From positions 25,707,366-25,771,365 of the forward strand of contig NC_088777.1 in assembly GCF_954871325.1 (NCBI RefSeq): DNA of 64,000 nucleotides. The letters are read 5' to 3'. This DNA is from Gordionus sp. m RMFG-2023. Lineage: Eukaryota > Nematomorpha > Gordioida > Chordodea > Parachordodidae. Positions 48,423 to 60,469 of this stretch are shown in pieces. Every line of letters starts with the position of its first letter. The first letter of the stretch is position 1. Under the pieces are notes generated by a model. That model did no database searches. It worked only from the letters and a program-made list of their open reading frames with translations, and had not been told where the DNA came from. The position numbers and the translations under genes were made by a program.

Positions 48423-48427
48423 GATAT

Positions 48428-49945
48428 GTGACAATTGTCATAATCGTTATTTTTAAAGTTTTTTGAATTTTTTTGACGGAAATAGGTAAAAATATATAGT
48501 GTAAACATGTTAAAAAATTTTAGCGAAGATGAACCCTAGATAAGTGACAATTGTCATAATCGTTATTACTAAAGTTTTTTGAATTTTTTTGACGCAAATA
48601 GGTAAAAATATAGATTGTAAATATGTTAAATTAAAATTTCAGTGATAGATAAGTGACAATTGTCAAAATCGTTATTTCTTCAGTTTTTTGAAATATTTTT
48701 GACGCACATAGGTAAAAATATAGATTGTAATTACGTTTAATTAAATATTCGATGAAGATGTATCATAGATAAGTGACAATTGTCATAATCGTTATTTCTA
48801 AAGTTTTTTGAAATTTTTTGACGCATATAGGTAAAAATTTAGATTGTAAATACGTTTAATTAAAAATTCGATGAAGATGTATCATAGATAAGTGACAATT
48901 GTCATAATCGTTATTTCTAAAGTTTTTTGAAATTTTTTGACGTAATAGATATGTGACAATTGTCATAATCTTTATTTTTTAACTTTTTTGAAAAGTAAAT
49001 AGGTAAAAATATATATTGTAAAGATGTTAAAATAAATTCAGTGAAGATGTACCATAGAAGAGTGACAATAAGTGATCTGCATCGAGCCTAATTTTTCAAG
49101 CCCGGCCCGAAATTTTTTTTAAAAAAATTTACCGACCCAGCCCGGCCCGAATTTATTTAAATAAATATAGGAATTAATCGTTATCTTTATAATTACTCAA
49201 AATAAAAGACATATGTTATATGTAATTTAGTTTCATTAAATAAAATCAAATATTTTTATTTGACATAAAAATTCAATATAAAATTGATAAATTTAGATAT
49301 ATTTAAAAAAATATCCAAGGTCAGACCCGACCCGAAATTTTTTTAAATAATTTAACCCAGCCCGAACCCGATTATTTTAAATAGAATTAGGATCTCTAGT
49401 GACAATTGTCATAAACGTTATTTTTTAACGTTTTTGAATTTTTTTGAAGCAAATGGGTAAAAATATATATTGTAAACATGTTAAATTAAAATTTTTGTCA
49501 TAATCGTTATTTTTGAACTTTTTTGAAGCAAATGGGTAAAAATATATATTGTAAAAAATTAAAATTTCAGTGAAGATGTACCATAGAAAAGTGACAATTG
49601 TCATAATCGTTATTTTTGAACTTTATGAATTTTTTTAAAGTAAATAGGTAAAAATATATATTGTAAAGATGTTAAAATAAAATTACAGTGAAGATGTACC
49701 ATAGAAAGTGACAATTGTCATAATCGTTATTTTTGAATTTTTTAAAGTAAATCGGTAAAAATATATATTGTGAAAATGTTAAATTAAAATTTCAGTGAAG
49801 ATATACCATAGAAAAGTGACAATTGTCACAATCGTTATTTTTGAACTATTTTGAATTTTTTTAAAGTAAATCGGTAAAAATATATATTGTAAACATGTTA
49901 AATTAAAATTTCAGTTAATCGTTATTTAAAATATTTTTGAATTTT
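48428..49945 (+). repeat. Left foldback array of copy B, main part
   Basis: About ten forward units with TGACAATTGTCATAATCG, interrupted by the MITE at 49069-49397. Two further units (about 37700 and 37820) lie on the other side of the LTR element. Spacing varies, and some units lack the palindrome. Confidence 0.85.
49069..49397. mobile_element. hAT MITE, 329 bp, in the array
   Basis: An exact 8-bp target duplication AGTGACAA (49061-49068 and 49398-49405) taken from the array unit. Ends TAAGTGATCTGCAT and AATTAGGATCTCT are weak TIRs. AGCCCGGCCCGAA and GACCCGACCCGAA words lie inside both ends. Confidence 0.8.
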
Positions 49946-49949
49946 TTTG

Positions 49950-50764
49950 CCCAAATGATCTGGTTTTTAGCCCACGGCCCTTCTATCAAATTGGGCTGGC
50001 TAGCTAAATAATTTAAAGAGTGCTAACGGACCTTTAAAAAATTTTAACAATGGGCAGGCTAATAAACAACTTTTATTTGTTATTTAAAATTTATTAGGTA
50101 AACATTAAAAAATATATTCTTCATAACTTTTTTTTAATACCAGATTATCGATAACTGTTGTGGATGTTATCGTCGGAAAAATTAATGAGATAAAAAAAAA
50201 CTTGTTGGATTTGATTTAAAATTATAGGGTCGAAGTATTTCGTCCTATAATTGATCAAATTATAAACATCAGAACGGTTTTCTGCAAAAAGAGAGTTTAT
50301 TTTGAATGTTCAATATTATCCTAGGCATTTTGATAAAAATAATAGTAAAGGTATTTCTGAAAAGGCCTTGGAAAAAGTGACACAACAAATATATTGAATG
50401 TTAAATAACGTAACGAATTGTGTTCATTTGGAATTCAAAGATTTAATAGCAGAATTAAATGAAACGGACGATGATATCGTATGAGCAGGTGAGGAGTCTA
50501 ATGAAAAAGTAGAATAAGATAATAACTCAGAATGTGAATTGTGATAATAAATGTAACAATTGATTAATATGCCTGTATGAAATTCTTAAAAGATACAATA
50601 TGCACACAATTGCATACACTAATTTATTTTTCACATATGAATACATTTCATTATCATTTACTCAAGTTAATTGTGAGAGACCATTTAGTAAATTTTAAAA
50701 AATAGGCTGAGAAATAATATATACGAAGAAAAATTAGGATCGTTTTTAATGTTAGTTGTATGAG
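49950..50764 (+). pseudogene. Decayed hAT transposase of copy B
   Basis: After a GGGCTGGCTAG word patch (49975-50070) the translation is broken, but near 50640-50700 reads FTQVNCERPFSKF and then RLRNNIYEEKLGSFLMLVV, the hAT C-terminal dimerisation signature (CERxFSxLKxIKxxLRN). The last codons lie at the insertion point of the hAT at 50765 and resume after 52446. It is on the same strand as the element's left-to-right order. Many stops; inactive. Confidence 0.6.
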
Positions 50765-52438
50765 CAGTGGCGTAAGCATGGTGGTGGGGGACTAACCCCC
50801 CCCCCCCCTTCATGAAAAATGAAAAAATAAAATTAATAAATTCTTAATAAACGCTTTATGTTTTAAATTTATTATAAATAATAATAGATATACCCATTTG
50901 ATTATTTTTATATTTATTTTTGGTTTGCAGCTATTTCACACCACCCAAAAAAAGGGAGTTATTTATTCAAACGTATCATGATATTGACTCAAAAAATCAA
51001 AAAAAAAACTAAAAAGATTTGTCCGACGAGATTCATCGAAAGAGTCGGTGAAACTCTTTATTGAAATATATGTTGTCTTTGCAGCACAAGAATTTTATAT
51101 ATCAAGCAAGGAAAAAGATTCAGCAGATGCCGAAAATCTTTTGCTGGCTATTATTAAGCCACAGTTTTTAATTTCAATTCAATGTGTTTATTTTTTATTT
51201 AATTATACATATGATTTTAGCAAGCTACAAAAAATTGATTTGGATTTAAGGGAGATTATGAATAGAGCAAAGGATATTGTTGAAATATTAACAAATAATC
51301 AGAGATCAGAGAGAATGTGGATGAAAATTTTTATGAAATATATGAAAAAGTAAAGAAGATTGCTAATATGTTTGGAATTGAAATTTTTAGACCTAGAGTA
51401 GTCTCTAGACAATCCAATCGATCAAATATTGATGCATCTACGATTGAGGATTTTTATAAAATAAACATTTTTATTCCCCTTATTGATACATTTTTATTTC
51501 AATTAAAAGAAAGATTTATTAGTCATAATTATTTTTTAAAAAGCTTTTATTTTCTTTTGCCGGTCGAGTCTAAACTGTTGATTACACTTGAAACACGAGA
51601 GGATATTAAAAAATCTCAGAGTTTTATGCTGATGATTTAATAGGTTCATATGATAAGTTACTTTGTGATGTCGAATTTTGGTATAAAAATCTTGACAGAA
51701 TAGGGTATTCTTTGAGACCAAAAAATGCTCTGCAGGTCCTTTCCATATGTAATTGCATTTTAGATTCCCTGTCTAATATCAAAACATGATTAATTATTTT
51801 AGCTACCTTGCCAAATAGTATCTGCACTAATGAAAGGTCTTTTTCAACTTTAAAAAGGTTAAAAACCTATTTAAGAAACACAATCGGTGGAAAACGTTTA
51901 AATAGATTAGCCCTATTGAATATTTATAAGGAGATTATTTTAGATAAAAATTTAATTCTAGATGAATAATCAAAATCTAAGAGAAAAGTAGATCTCTCTT
52001 TTTAAATTCAAATCAAAAAATAGCAATAAAATTTTATTAGTTTAATATATAATCAATTTTTTTTTGTAAAAAAAGTATTATTTATAAAATAATATAATCA
52101 TATTTTTTTAAATACCATTATTTGCATAAGAATTACACATATTTTATATAATTGTAAAAAATTACTTTTTTTAAAATAGAGTCTTTATACATTATAATTT
52201 TTAATATTAAAATCTGTATTATATAAAATATCTTTGAAAATATTTTAATTAATAAAAATATATACATGATTAAATAAAGGAATGTAAAATATATAATAAA
52301 ATACCCTAAAATTTTGTTATATGAAAATATAAAACAATTTTAACAAATCCAAAAATATAAGCAATTAGGTGTTCAAAAAAATGGGAGGTTTGGGGGGCGA
52401 AGTCCTCCCCCCATGATAAAATCCTAGCTACGCCACTT
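50765..52438 (+). mobile_element. hAT element, 1.7 kb, CAGTGGCGTA family
   Basis: Ends CAGTGGCGTAAGC and GCTACGCCACTT with an exact 8-bp target duplication TGTATGAG (50757-50764 and 52439-52446). C and G runs lie just inside each end, as in the copy at 24968-26086. It is inserted in the decayed transposase of copy B. Confidence 0.92.
51030..51970 (+). pseudogene. ZMYM1-like hAT transposase, 3' half, broken
   Basis: Readable parts are KLQKIDLDLREIMNRAKDIV, then FGIEIFRPRVVSRQSNRSN with the following INIFIPLIDTFLFQLKERF (the usual insertion-domain order), and near the end NERSFSTLKRLKTYLRNTIG with RLNRLALLNIYKEI, the dimerisation signature. Frame changes occur near 51340 and 51640, with further stops before 51830. 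The N-terminal zinc finger and first catalytic aspartate are absent from this 1.7-kb copy. Confidence 0.85.
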
Positions 52439-53230
52439 TGTATGAGAACTTTTAGTGGGGATTGAACTAAAAGATATTCTTGTTTATTTGCGCAAAGGTT
52501 CAAAATGAGATTTATCAACGTAAAAATTATATATTATCTTAATTCTTTTATTTAAAAATCATGTAATACATATAAAAAAAAACATTTAAAAATAAATAAA
52601 TATTGTTATTTTAAATTTTTTTAAAATTGTATTTTAAAAAAAATAGGAACGCTTTTGAACACAAAAAAATTGGATTCATTTTGCATGATAGTAACAAATA
52701 ATATGAGTAAATAATAAAAAAAAATTTTTATATTATCATAAATATTTTGATCATAATTTAAATCGAATATTTTTTTATGCTTACTAAATTATGAAATTTT
52801 TAGTAAGGGTGTAGCGTTGAGAGACAACCATTTATTAAAATGAGAATTTTTTTTTAAAAAAAAATTTAAAAAAACTTACTGGTTGGTGCCATCGAGGCGC
52901 TATAATCATTGAAATTTAAGAATAAGTGTATAAATAATACATTTTAAATTGAAATAATTTAAAGAACCAAAAAATCTTGCTATTGTTATAAATTTTAAAT
53001 AGCAATGGGAGAGAGAGACGGGGGAGGGATTGGTCATTTCTATTTTAATCTTTATTTTTCGGATCTTTTCTCAATTTTTTTCTTCTCAATTTTCATTTAA
53101 TTTTTTTAGTATAACCTAGCAATAATTAATTTTGATAAATAAATTTATTAGTGAGTGCTCATGGCATATTATATTAATATGGGTGGAAATTTTATGTCCC
53201 CAAAAAATTTTCTGCAATTATATATCAGTA

Positions 53231-53247
53231 CCCCCCCCCCCCCCCCC
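53231..53247. repeat. Poly-C run
   Basis: About 17 C in a row; a likely site of length error. Confidence 0.9.
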
Positions 53248-53345
53248 AAACACAAAATCTTACGAAAAAATATTCGAAATAATATTATCATGTTAAATTA
53301 TTTATATTTGTTTTTTCAATTAGGGGATCATATTATAATCAGAGG

Positions 53346-53940
53346 ATGATTTACCATTTGTGTCAAAGTACCCATAGAAAACTACAAAAGCTAGGTCTGG
53401 AAAGCCAATACAGAACCGATGAAGCCCTAAGCTTCTTTTCTGGCATGAGGGACGGCTTAGCATTTGTTCCTTTATGTGATATGGGCAATGCAATGGCATT
53501 CCTGAGATCAGTTACTCCGACCAATGGTAAAGATATTCTTGAATATTTCGATAAAAATTACGTCAATGGAGGTCACAAGAAGCAATTCTCAATCCCAGAC
53601 ACGTCGAATTGGGCATCGATTTCCTCCAGAAACTTGGAACGTGAATGAGAGCACCCTATCTGATGAAGAACCCACAAATAATCAATGCGAAGGTTGGGAT
53701 CATCATTTTTCATATTTGGGAATAAACGCCCATCAATTTGGGTATTGATTAATAAAATGAAATGCGAGGTTGCTGCCGATGAAACCAAACTTGAACGATG
53801 GCGTATAGGTAGTTGGAAACCAAAACAAAATCGCAGAGTTATAATACCCAGATTCGGTTAAAGAAACTTTGCGAGGAATACCGTGATAGGGTGCAAAGCC
53901 TTCCAGATTAGATTTTATGAGGGCGATTTTCCCCTTTATT
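53346..53940 (+). pseudogene. MULE transposase C-terminal fragment
   Basis: Reads YHLCQSTHRKLQKLGLESQY, FFSGMRDGLAFVPLCDMGNA and ILEYFDKNYVNG, then in another frame FPPETWNVNESTLSDEEPTN with NNQCEGWDHHF. These are the conserved C-terminal blocks of FLYWCH-associated MULE transposases (TxxxxxKxQxLGL, F...MxxGLAFxP, YFDxxYVxG, PPxxWNVxxxTLxxxPRTNNxxEGW). A +1 frameshift near 53590 and a stop at about 53746 break it, and a later piece (LCEEYRDR, about 53880) is still visible. The catalytic domain upstream is not seen, so this is a transposon relic rather than a gene. Confidence 0.75.
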
Positions 53941-54689
53941 TGATGTCAACCGATATAATTATTATCTAAATTATTAAATTTGTATAAATATAATGATTTT
54001 TCAATTAAATAAACAGATCTTATTGCAAATTTTGTCAAATTTAGTCTACTTAATATAGTAATTAAGGATGGATATTGTATTTATTACTATAGCAAATAAT
54101 TTTTACGAAAATTAGTAATACATGGGTTATTTTACTGGGGTATATTATGTCCCAGTACCAATTTGAACATCTGCATTTTTTATGGAGGGTATATGAGTAA
54201 TCTTTAAGTAATGAATTGGGGCCTAAAAAAATTTATTATTAAATTATATTTCTATAATAATTTTTTCTAAAATACTAATTTGCCCATACTTTATTAAATC
54301 CAAAAAAAAATATACCGATATTATTAGGTCCTAACAGGAGGTTTTTTAGGGGGTTTTTTCCGTGATTTGATATTTTATTATATGAAATTAAAAATAATAT
54401 CGACATTATAGGGGAAATGTGCCATGAATGGCTATGTTTTTGCCTTTTTGAAAAAAATTATTAAAAGAGGAAAAGATTTGTTTTGACTTTTAAAGAAAAC
54501 AAGGTACGTCTGATCAATTGCGAGAAAAAATTTTTTTAAGGAAGAATTATGAAAATCGATTTTGCGAAGAAAGGTTTAGTTAATCCCACCCCCCCCCCCC
54601 CCCATTTATTCTTAAATACTTTATATAAATAATAACAAATTCAGTATCGTTTTGTAATATTTTTTAAAGAAAATACATGTTCGCATTTT

Positions 54690-54765
54690 TTAGGCGTGGT
54701 GATTAAGTGTGTGAACTCCGGGTCTTTTATAGAGGTTCGTGATCAGAGCTGGTTTAGTCAATTTT
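54690..54765 (+). mobile_element. tRNA-like SINE head, possible
   Basis: GGCGTGGTGATTAAGTGTG resembles an A-box region and GAGGTTCGTGATC a B box about 35 bases later. The order matches the head of the SINE at 28522-29318, but the body is not recognised and no target duplication was found. Confidence 0.3.
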
Positions 54766-54989
54766 TAGACCCAAACCACGGGTCTGGGGGTTACACAACT
54801 AACCAATTAACAAAACTTAATCTTTTTTTTTATTTAAATAGTTTTCAAATCAAGAAATTTATTTATATGTGTAGATTTACAAATCAATCTCCTTACTTTC
54901 AAATTTAAATGGTTATGTAATTAAAAAGTGTGCTCTCCTCCTCGCCTAATAAGATAAACGGGCGTAGGCTAAAAGTCACCTCGTTTTAA

Positions 54990-56530
54990 CAAAAAAGTTC
55001 AAAAATAACGATTATGACAACTGTCACTTTTCTGTGGTTTCTTCACTAAATTTTAATTTAACATGTTTACAATATATATACCAGTTTTCTTTTAAAAAAT
55101 TCAAAAAAGTTCAAAAATAACGATTATGACAATTGTCACTTTTCTATGGTATATCTTCACTGAAATTTTAATTTAACATTTTTACAATATATATTTTTAC
55201 CGATTTACTTTAAAAAAATTCAAAAAAGTTTAAAAATAACGATTATGACAATTGTCATTTTCTATGGTATATCTTCACTGAAATTTTAATTTAACATTTT
55301 TACAATATATATTTTTACCTATTTACTTTAAAAAAAATCAAAAAAGTTCAAAAATAACGATTATGACAATTATCACTTTTCTATGGTATATCTACACTGA
55401 AATTTTAATTTTACATATTTACAATATATATTTTTAACGATTTACTTTAAAAAAATTCAAAATAGTTCAATAACGATTGTGACAATTGTCACTTTTCTAT
55501 GGTATATCTTCACTGAAATTTTAATTTAACATTTTTACAATATATATTTTTACCGATTTACTTTAAAAAAATTCAAAAATAACGATTATGACAATTGTCA
55601 CTTTCTATGGTACATCTTCACTGAAATTTTAATTTAACATTTTTACAATATATATTTTTACCGATTTACTTTAAAAAAATTCAAAAAAGTTTAAAAATAA
55701 CGATTATGACAATTGTCATTTTCTATGGTATATCTTCACTGAAATTTTAATTTAACATTTTTACAATATATATTTTTACCTATTTACTTTAAAAAAAATC
55801 AAAAAAGTTCAAAAATAACGATTATGACAATTATCACTTTTCTATGGTATATCTACACTGAAATTTTAATTTTACATATTTACAATATATATTTTTAACG
55901 ATTTACTTTAAAAAAATTCAAAATAGTTCAATAACGATTGTGACAATTGTCACTTTTCTATGGTATATCTTCACTGAAATTTTAATTTGACATTTTTACA
56001 ATATATATTTTTACCGATTTACTTTAAAAAAATTCAAAAATAACGATTATGACAATTGTCACTTTCTATGGTACATCTTCACTGAAATTTTAATTTAACA
56101 TATTTACAATATATATTTTTAACCATTTGCTTTAAAAAAATTCAAAAAACTTTAAAAATAACGATTATGACAATTGTCACAATGGTACATCTTCACTGAA
56201 TTTTTAATTAAACATATTTACAGCCTATATTTTTACTTATTTGCGTCAAAAAATTTGAAAACTTTAGAAATAACGAATATGACAATTGCCACTTATTTAG
56301 GGGAAATCTTCACCGAAATTTTTATTTAACATATTTACAATTTATATTTTTACCCATTATCGTCAAAAATAAACTAATATGTTTTAAAATACAGATTATG
56401 ATATTTGTCATTTTTACAAAGGAACATCATCATTGAATTTATAATTTAACATATTTATAATATAATTATATTTTTACCCTTTTGTACCAAAAATTTCAAA
56501 AATGTTAAAAAATATCATGACAATTGTCAC
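54990..56530 (-). repeat. Right foldback array of copy B with higher-order repeat
   Basis: About twelve reverse units with AACGATTATGACAATTGTCA. A block of four units repeats with a period of about 460 bases (for instance GACAATTGTCATTTTCTATG near 55248 and 55708), with nearly identical variants in each unit. This marks a recent block duplication. Confidence 0.9.
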
Positions 56531-56824
56531 ATTAAAATATTATAAGACGATCATGTAAAATAACATAAAAATTTAATATAAATATTTATAAGTTATTTAA
56601 ACTAGTTCTTTTAATAAACTAAAAAAAAATAGATAATTTTACAAAAATGATAAAAATAAACCCATAAAAGATTTCAACTAAAAGATTAATAATTCACAAT
56701 AAAATTAATTAAAAAAGAAGATTTTAAATTCTTATCATTTCAAATTTTGCTTAAAATTTTTGCATGAAAACCACAAATTAATTGTAACAAAAATAATATT
56801 ATACAATACCTATTTGAAATATTT

Positions 56825-57063
56825 GTCCTCTAGTCGACTTAAGTTCACGACTCAAGTGGAAAACTCATGTTCTCGACTCAAGTCGACTTGAGTTCATGGC
56901 TCGAGTTGATTGGAGTTCACGATTCGAGTCGACTTGAGTTCACAACTTGAGTTCACGACTTGAGTTCTCGACTCGAGTTCACAACTTCAGTGAGTCGACT
57001 AATTCGACTAATGATTCAGACTCTGAGTCATAGTCAGGTGAACTTGACTTTTTAACAACACTA
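56825..57063 (-). repeat. Right terminal word tract, GACTCGAGTC type
   Basis: Many copies of GACTTGAGTTCACGACTCG, GAGTCGACTTGAG and shorter palindromic variants, then ACTTTTTAACAACACTA at the element end. Inverted counterpart of 36931-37040. Confidence 0.85.
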
Positions 57064-57451
57064 AGCGTAATTAAGGGATGGGAAGGGGGAAATTTCTTAC
57101 CTTATCATAAATTTGCCTGTTACTATTATTATAATTATTTTAAAATAATTATACATATATTTTATATAATAATCCTCAAAAAACGTCAATCAAATTTAAC
57201 CAATAGTGTTCTTTTAAAAAATATTTGTCCAATGATAATCATCATAGCAATTTTAAGCCAATAGTAATCCCGATGTGATTTGTAATATGGCGAATTTCTT
57301 CAAATGCAACTCATTTTTCCAATTATTAGCTGATAGCAATTACAAATTTAAAAATATAGATGTGATGATGGCACTTTTAGAAATAGTAGTTTATATCAAA
57401 GTAAATTTTTAATATTAATAAAAAATTTTAATTATTTTAGTGTTAAAAAAT
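57064..57451. other. AT-rich interval, nothing firm
   Basis: A stretch near 57285-57380 has slightly raised GC and may belong to the transposase relic that follows, but no motif is recognisable. Confidence 0.4.
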
Positions 57452-57455
57452 CTAG

Positions 57456-57521
57456 ATTGCACAAGAATATTTTGGGAAACATGGATTTCCAAACTGCCTT
57501 GGCTCATTAGATGGTAAGCAT
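57456..57521 (+). pseudogene. PIF/Harbinger transposase relic (first catalytic block)
   Basis: Reads IAQEYFGKHGFPNCLGSLDG followed by KH and a stop. FPNCLGxLDGKH is the block around the first catalytic aspartate of DDE_4 transposases of PIF/Harbinger elements (also HARBI1). The frame is closed at both sides. GATG|GTAAGC could be a donor site. No TIR or TAA/TTA target duplication was located. Confidence 0.55.
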
Positions 57522-58009
57522 TAGATCTTTTAAATCAATTGCTTGGTTTAGTTAATAGCAATATTTTATACAACTATATATCTTTTAATTAAATAATTTT
57601 TATGCATAAGTAAATATTTGCATCTCTCTTATCTTTTCTGAAAATTTGGCCTTTCTACATGAATATTCCATAGTGTTGTATATTTTCTCTTAACTTCATA
57701 ATTGTAGAATGTATGTTATTCATAACTTATTATAACATTTTTGATTAAATGTATAACCTTTTTGTTTAACTTATATATAATTTGACTATGAATGAAGTTA
57801 ACCTACTATTATTTGTTAACTTAGAATATCTTTTTATTTTTTCTATTGATGTCTTAAATTTAATTTTATAATTTATAAATAAGTAATAAATCATTTGAAA
57901 AGGCGGTGGTTTGTTTAAAATTTAAATTAAATTAGGATGATCATATTTTCAGCATGGTATTTTAATATGTATTCATGAATTTCATATAAATACCAGGAGG
58001 TAACCAATA

Positions 58010-59128
58010 GAATGATAGGTAAATCATATATTCCCCCTTCATTTGATGATAATTTTGAAAAATTTTGCCAATTATATAAAACGATTTTTCAAAATTAATA
58101 TAGTCTTAGATTTCTGAAATTTTTTAATTGGCCTGAAAATTTCTTTTAAATACATGGCCAGGCCTGATCAAAAACCAAGGCCAATGCAACTTTCATATTC
58201 TGATTGTATTTTTAAATGCATTGTGACTTTTTATATATTTTATTTTGGTCTTTTGCGGATTTGAGAAAATTTTCTTAAGTCCTTGCACCTGGCTTGGGAA
58301 TTTTTTTAATATTAGGCATAGTTGTAATATTTAACACAGAATATTTATATGGCCCTCAGGTAAAAGCTAATTTAAATATATTTTTATTCAAAAAAAAAAG
58401 TATTAACTCTTAGTCTAAACTGGTTGGGCTTGGTGTGAACTGGATTAAGATAGAATAAAAAATAGATATGGTTTTTAGAGATTTACCTATCTCCAGGTTT
58501 GAGAAATAATTTTAAAATTACTATGGGTTGGCCAGGTTGAGAAAATTTTTAAAATATTTTTATAAATTATATTGGGCTTGGGGAAAATTTTTCAAAATTA
58601 TTATGAGCTTGGACGCTTGATAATTTTTTTATTATTAACTATGTATCAGACATTGGCCTAAAACAAGTTATTTTGCAGGCCTGGGCTCGGCCTGATCAAA
58701 AAACCAAGGCCCATGAAAATCAGATTTTCATTGTATTTTTAAATTCATTATGATTATTTAAATATTTTATTTCAGTTCTCAATTACCATATTATGATCTT
58801 TCATTGGGCTTGGAAGAATTTTTCAAAATTATTATGGCTTTTTACTTTGCCTGGGAATTTTTTTTAATATTTAATATTAGGTACAAGTGATCACTGATCA
58901 GTAATATTTAACAAATAATATTAGTATTATCAAGTAAAAACTTTAAATTTATTTTTACTCAAACCATAGTATTTACACTTAGTTTTACTTGATTGAACCT
59001 GGACCTGAAGGGGGAAGGGGGCAAAAAGAATAAAAATTGGATATTATTTTCAAATAACAGGTAACAACAAGCATAAAAGTAAGAAGAAAATTCTCATTCC
59101 CCGTCATTTTTGACGGGCTATCTACCAG
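58010..59128 (+). mobile_element. Possible non-autonomous Helitron with GGCCTGG words
   Basis: The 3' side ends with hairpin CCCGTCA-TTTT-TGACGGG (59100-59117), ten further bases and CCAG before T (59129), close to the Helitron plan of hairpin then CTRR before T. Upstream, about 58130-58350 and 58660-58880 are direct repeats (GGCCTGATCAAAAA, CCAAGGCC, ATTGTATTTTTAAAT). TTGGGCTTGG words lie between. The 5' TC end is not identified, so the start is only a guess. Confidence 0.35.
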
Positions 59129-59884
59129 TATTTTATATAATTGTCCTAGTTTTGTACAATTTATTATTAATGATTGTATAATTTATAATTACTACTTATT
59201 TAATTATTAAATTTAAAAAAAATGCCAATCAACAATTATTGTTGATTGGTTAAAAAAGTAATATAAAAAAATAATGATTTAAAATATAAAATTTTGAATT
59301 TTTTTACATATTGACTTTTGACTGGAAATATTATTACCGTTTTTTTATAATGTAATTTTATGATAATTTGAATTTGTTTTATGAAAAAGATATCAGATAT
59401 TTTTGTAAAAATTAATATATGTTTTTTGTTTATTTTTTAATATTAAATAAAATATGAAAATTTTTGGGAGAATTTTTATGAATATATATATCTTTTATAT
59501 TGTTGACCGTGAAGACCAGGATCTGATTTCTGGTTAAGTTAAATATTTAAAAGACTAACCTATAAGAAAGAGTCCTATAATATTATTCTAATTAGGTTAT
59601 AAAGGTAAAAAAAAAATTTGTCTTATATTTAATTTAATGTGTACACAACTTTTGGAATTAATTTGTAAAGTAATTTAAAATTTTGTGAGATAAAATTTTT
59701 AGATTAATTTGGTTGTATAAAGTAAAAAACAAAAAATTTTTTTTAATTTATAAATATCTTTTTTGTAATACGGCAAATTTAAAGTAAGATAAATTTTTAT
59801 ATAATGAAATGAGCTTTTACTTAATTTTGATAGTGAGCCTAGCCCAATATTTAATTTTCCGATTATAAGGATATTAGTTATCAA
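59129..59884. other. AT-rich interval, nothing recognised
   Basis: ACAATTATTGTTGATTGGTT near 59231 is a short imperfect palindrome. No gene seen. Confidence 0.45.
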
Positions 59885-60469
59885 ATGTTGTATAAAAATA
59901 TTGATAAATTTGATATAAATAATTCGTTAGTGACAATATTATTATGGGTCCTAATATATGGGTTATTTATTATAGCAAAATTTTTACTAAAGAAATATAC
60001 CTTTGTAGTGACAAAGATATACATTAATTTGAAGAAAGCAACTGTGGTGTCAGATAATTCTCTCTTAATATTCAAGAATGTGTGGAGAGATCAGTGGTGG
60101 TCCTCCAGGAATTAAAGGAAATAAAAGAATCAATCAAAGGTATATATAGTGATATATCTAAATTGATAAATATGAGTATTTAGTGTGATAAAAAACCAAT
60201 TAGGTTTGGATAAAACTGCTGTTGAAATTGTATGTAACCGGTGTGGTTACAAGGGCCATAAAGCCGAAACTTGTATTGTTAAAGAACAGAATTTTCGAAT
60301 GGGTTTCCCATTACAAAAATCTGTATTTGAAAATTCCAATGTGAGGAAGATTTCGGGCCTCAATATAAATAAATTTGATACATTACAATCAAATCAGGAT
60401 GGAAATATATTTTTATTAGTTTATATGAAATATTTTTTTATTAGTTTATATAAAATATATTTTTATTAG
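59885..60469 (+). pseudogene. Gag-like fossil with membrane segment and zinc knuckle
   Basis: A hydrophobic stretch (NSLVTILLWVLIYGLFII) is followed by a basic region and then CNRCGYKGHKAETC, a CCHC knuckle. The order parallels the start of Gypsy fossil 2, so this is probably a short piece of a related LTR element. It is broken. A small ~30-bp repeat (ATTTTTATTAGTTTATATAA, 60400-60510) follows. Confidence 0.5.

Larger units (their letters stand above)
36931..57063 (+). mobile_element. Giant foldback hAT element, copy B (20 kb with inserts)
   Basis: It starts TAGTGTTGTTAAA and ends TTTAACAACACTA, with near-matching 8-bp flanks AGCATAAC (36923-36930) and AGCGTAAT (57064-57071). TIR form and flank length are those of hAT. 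Order from each end inward: a GACTCGAGTC word tract, an AT-rich arm, then an array of ~120-bp units, in opposite orientation on the two sides. The internal region has a decayed hAT transposase. Removing the three clear insertions (37937-48422, 49069-49397, 50765-52438, with their target duplications) leaves about 7.6 kb. The older core could have been autonomous. Confidence 0.75.
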
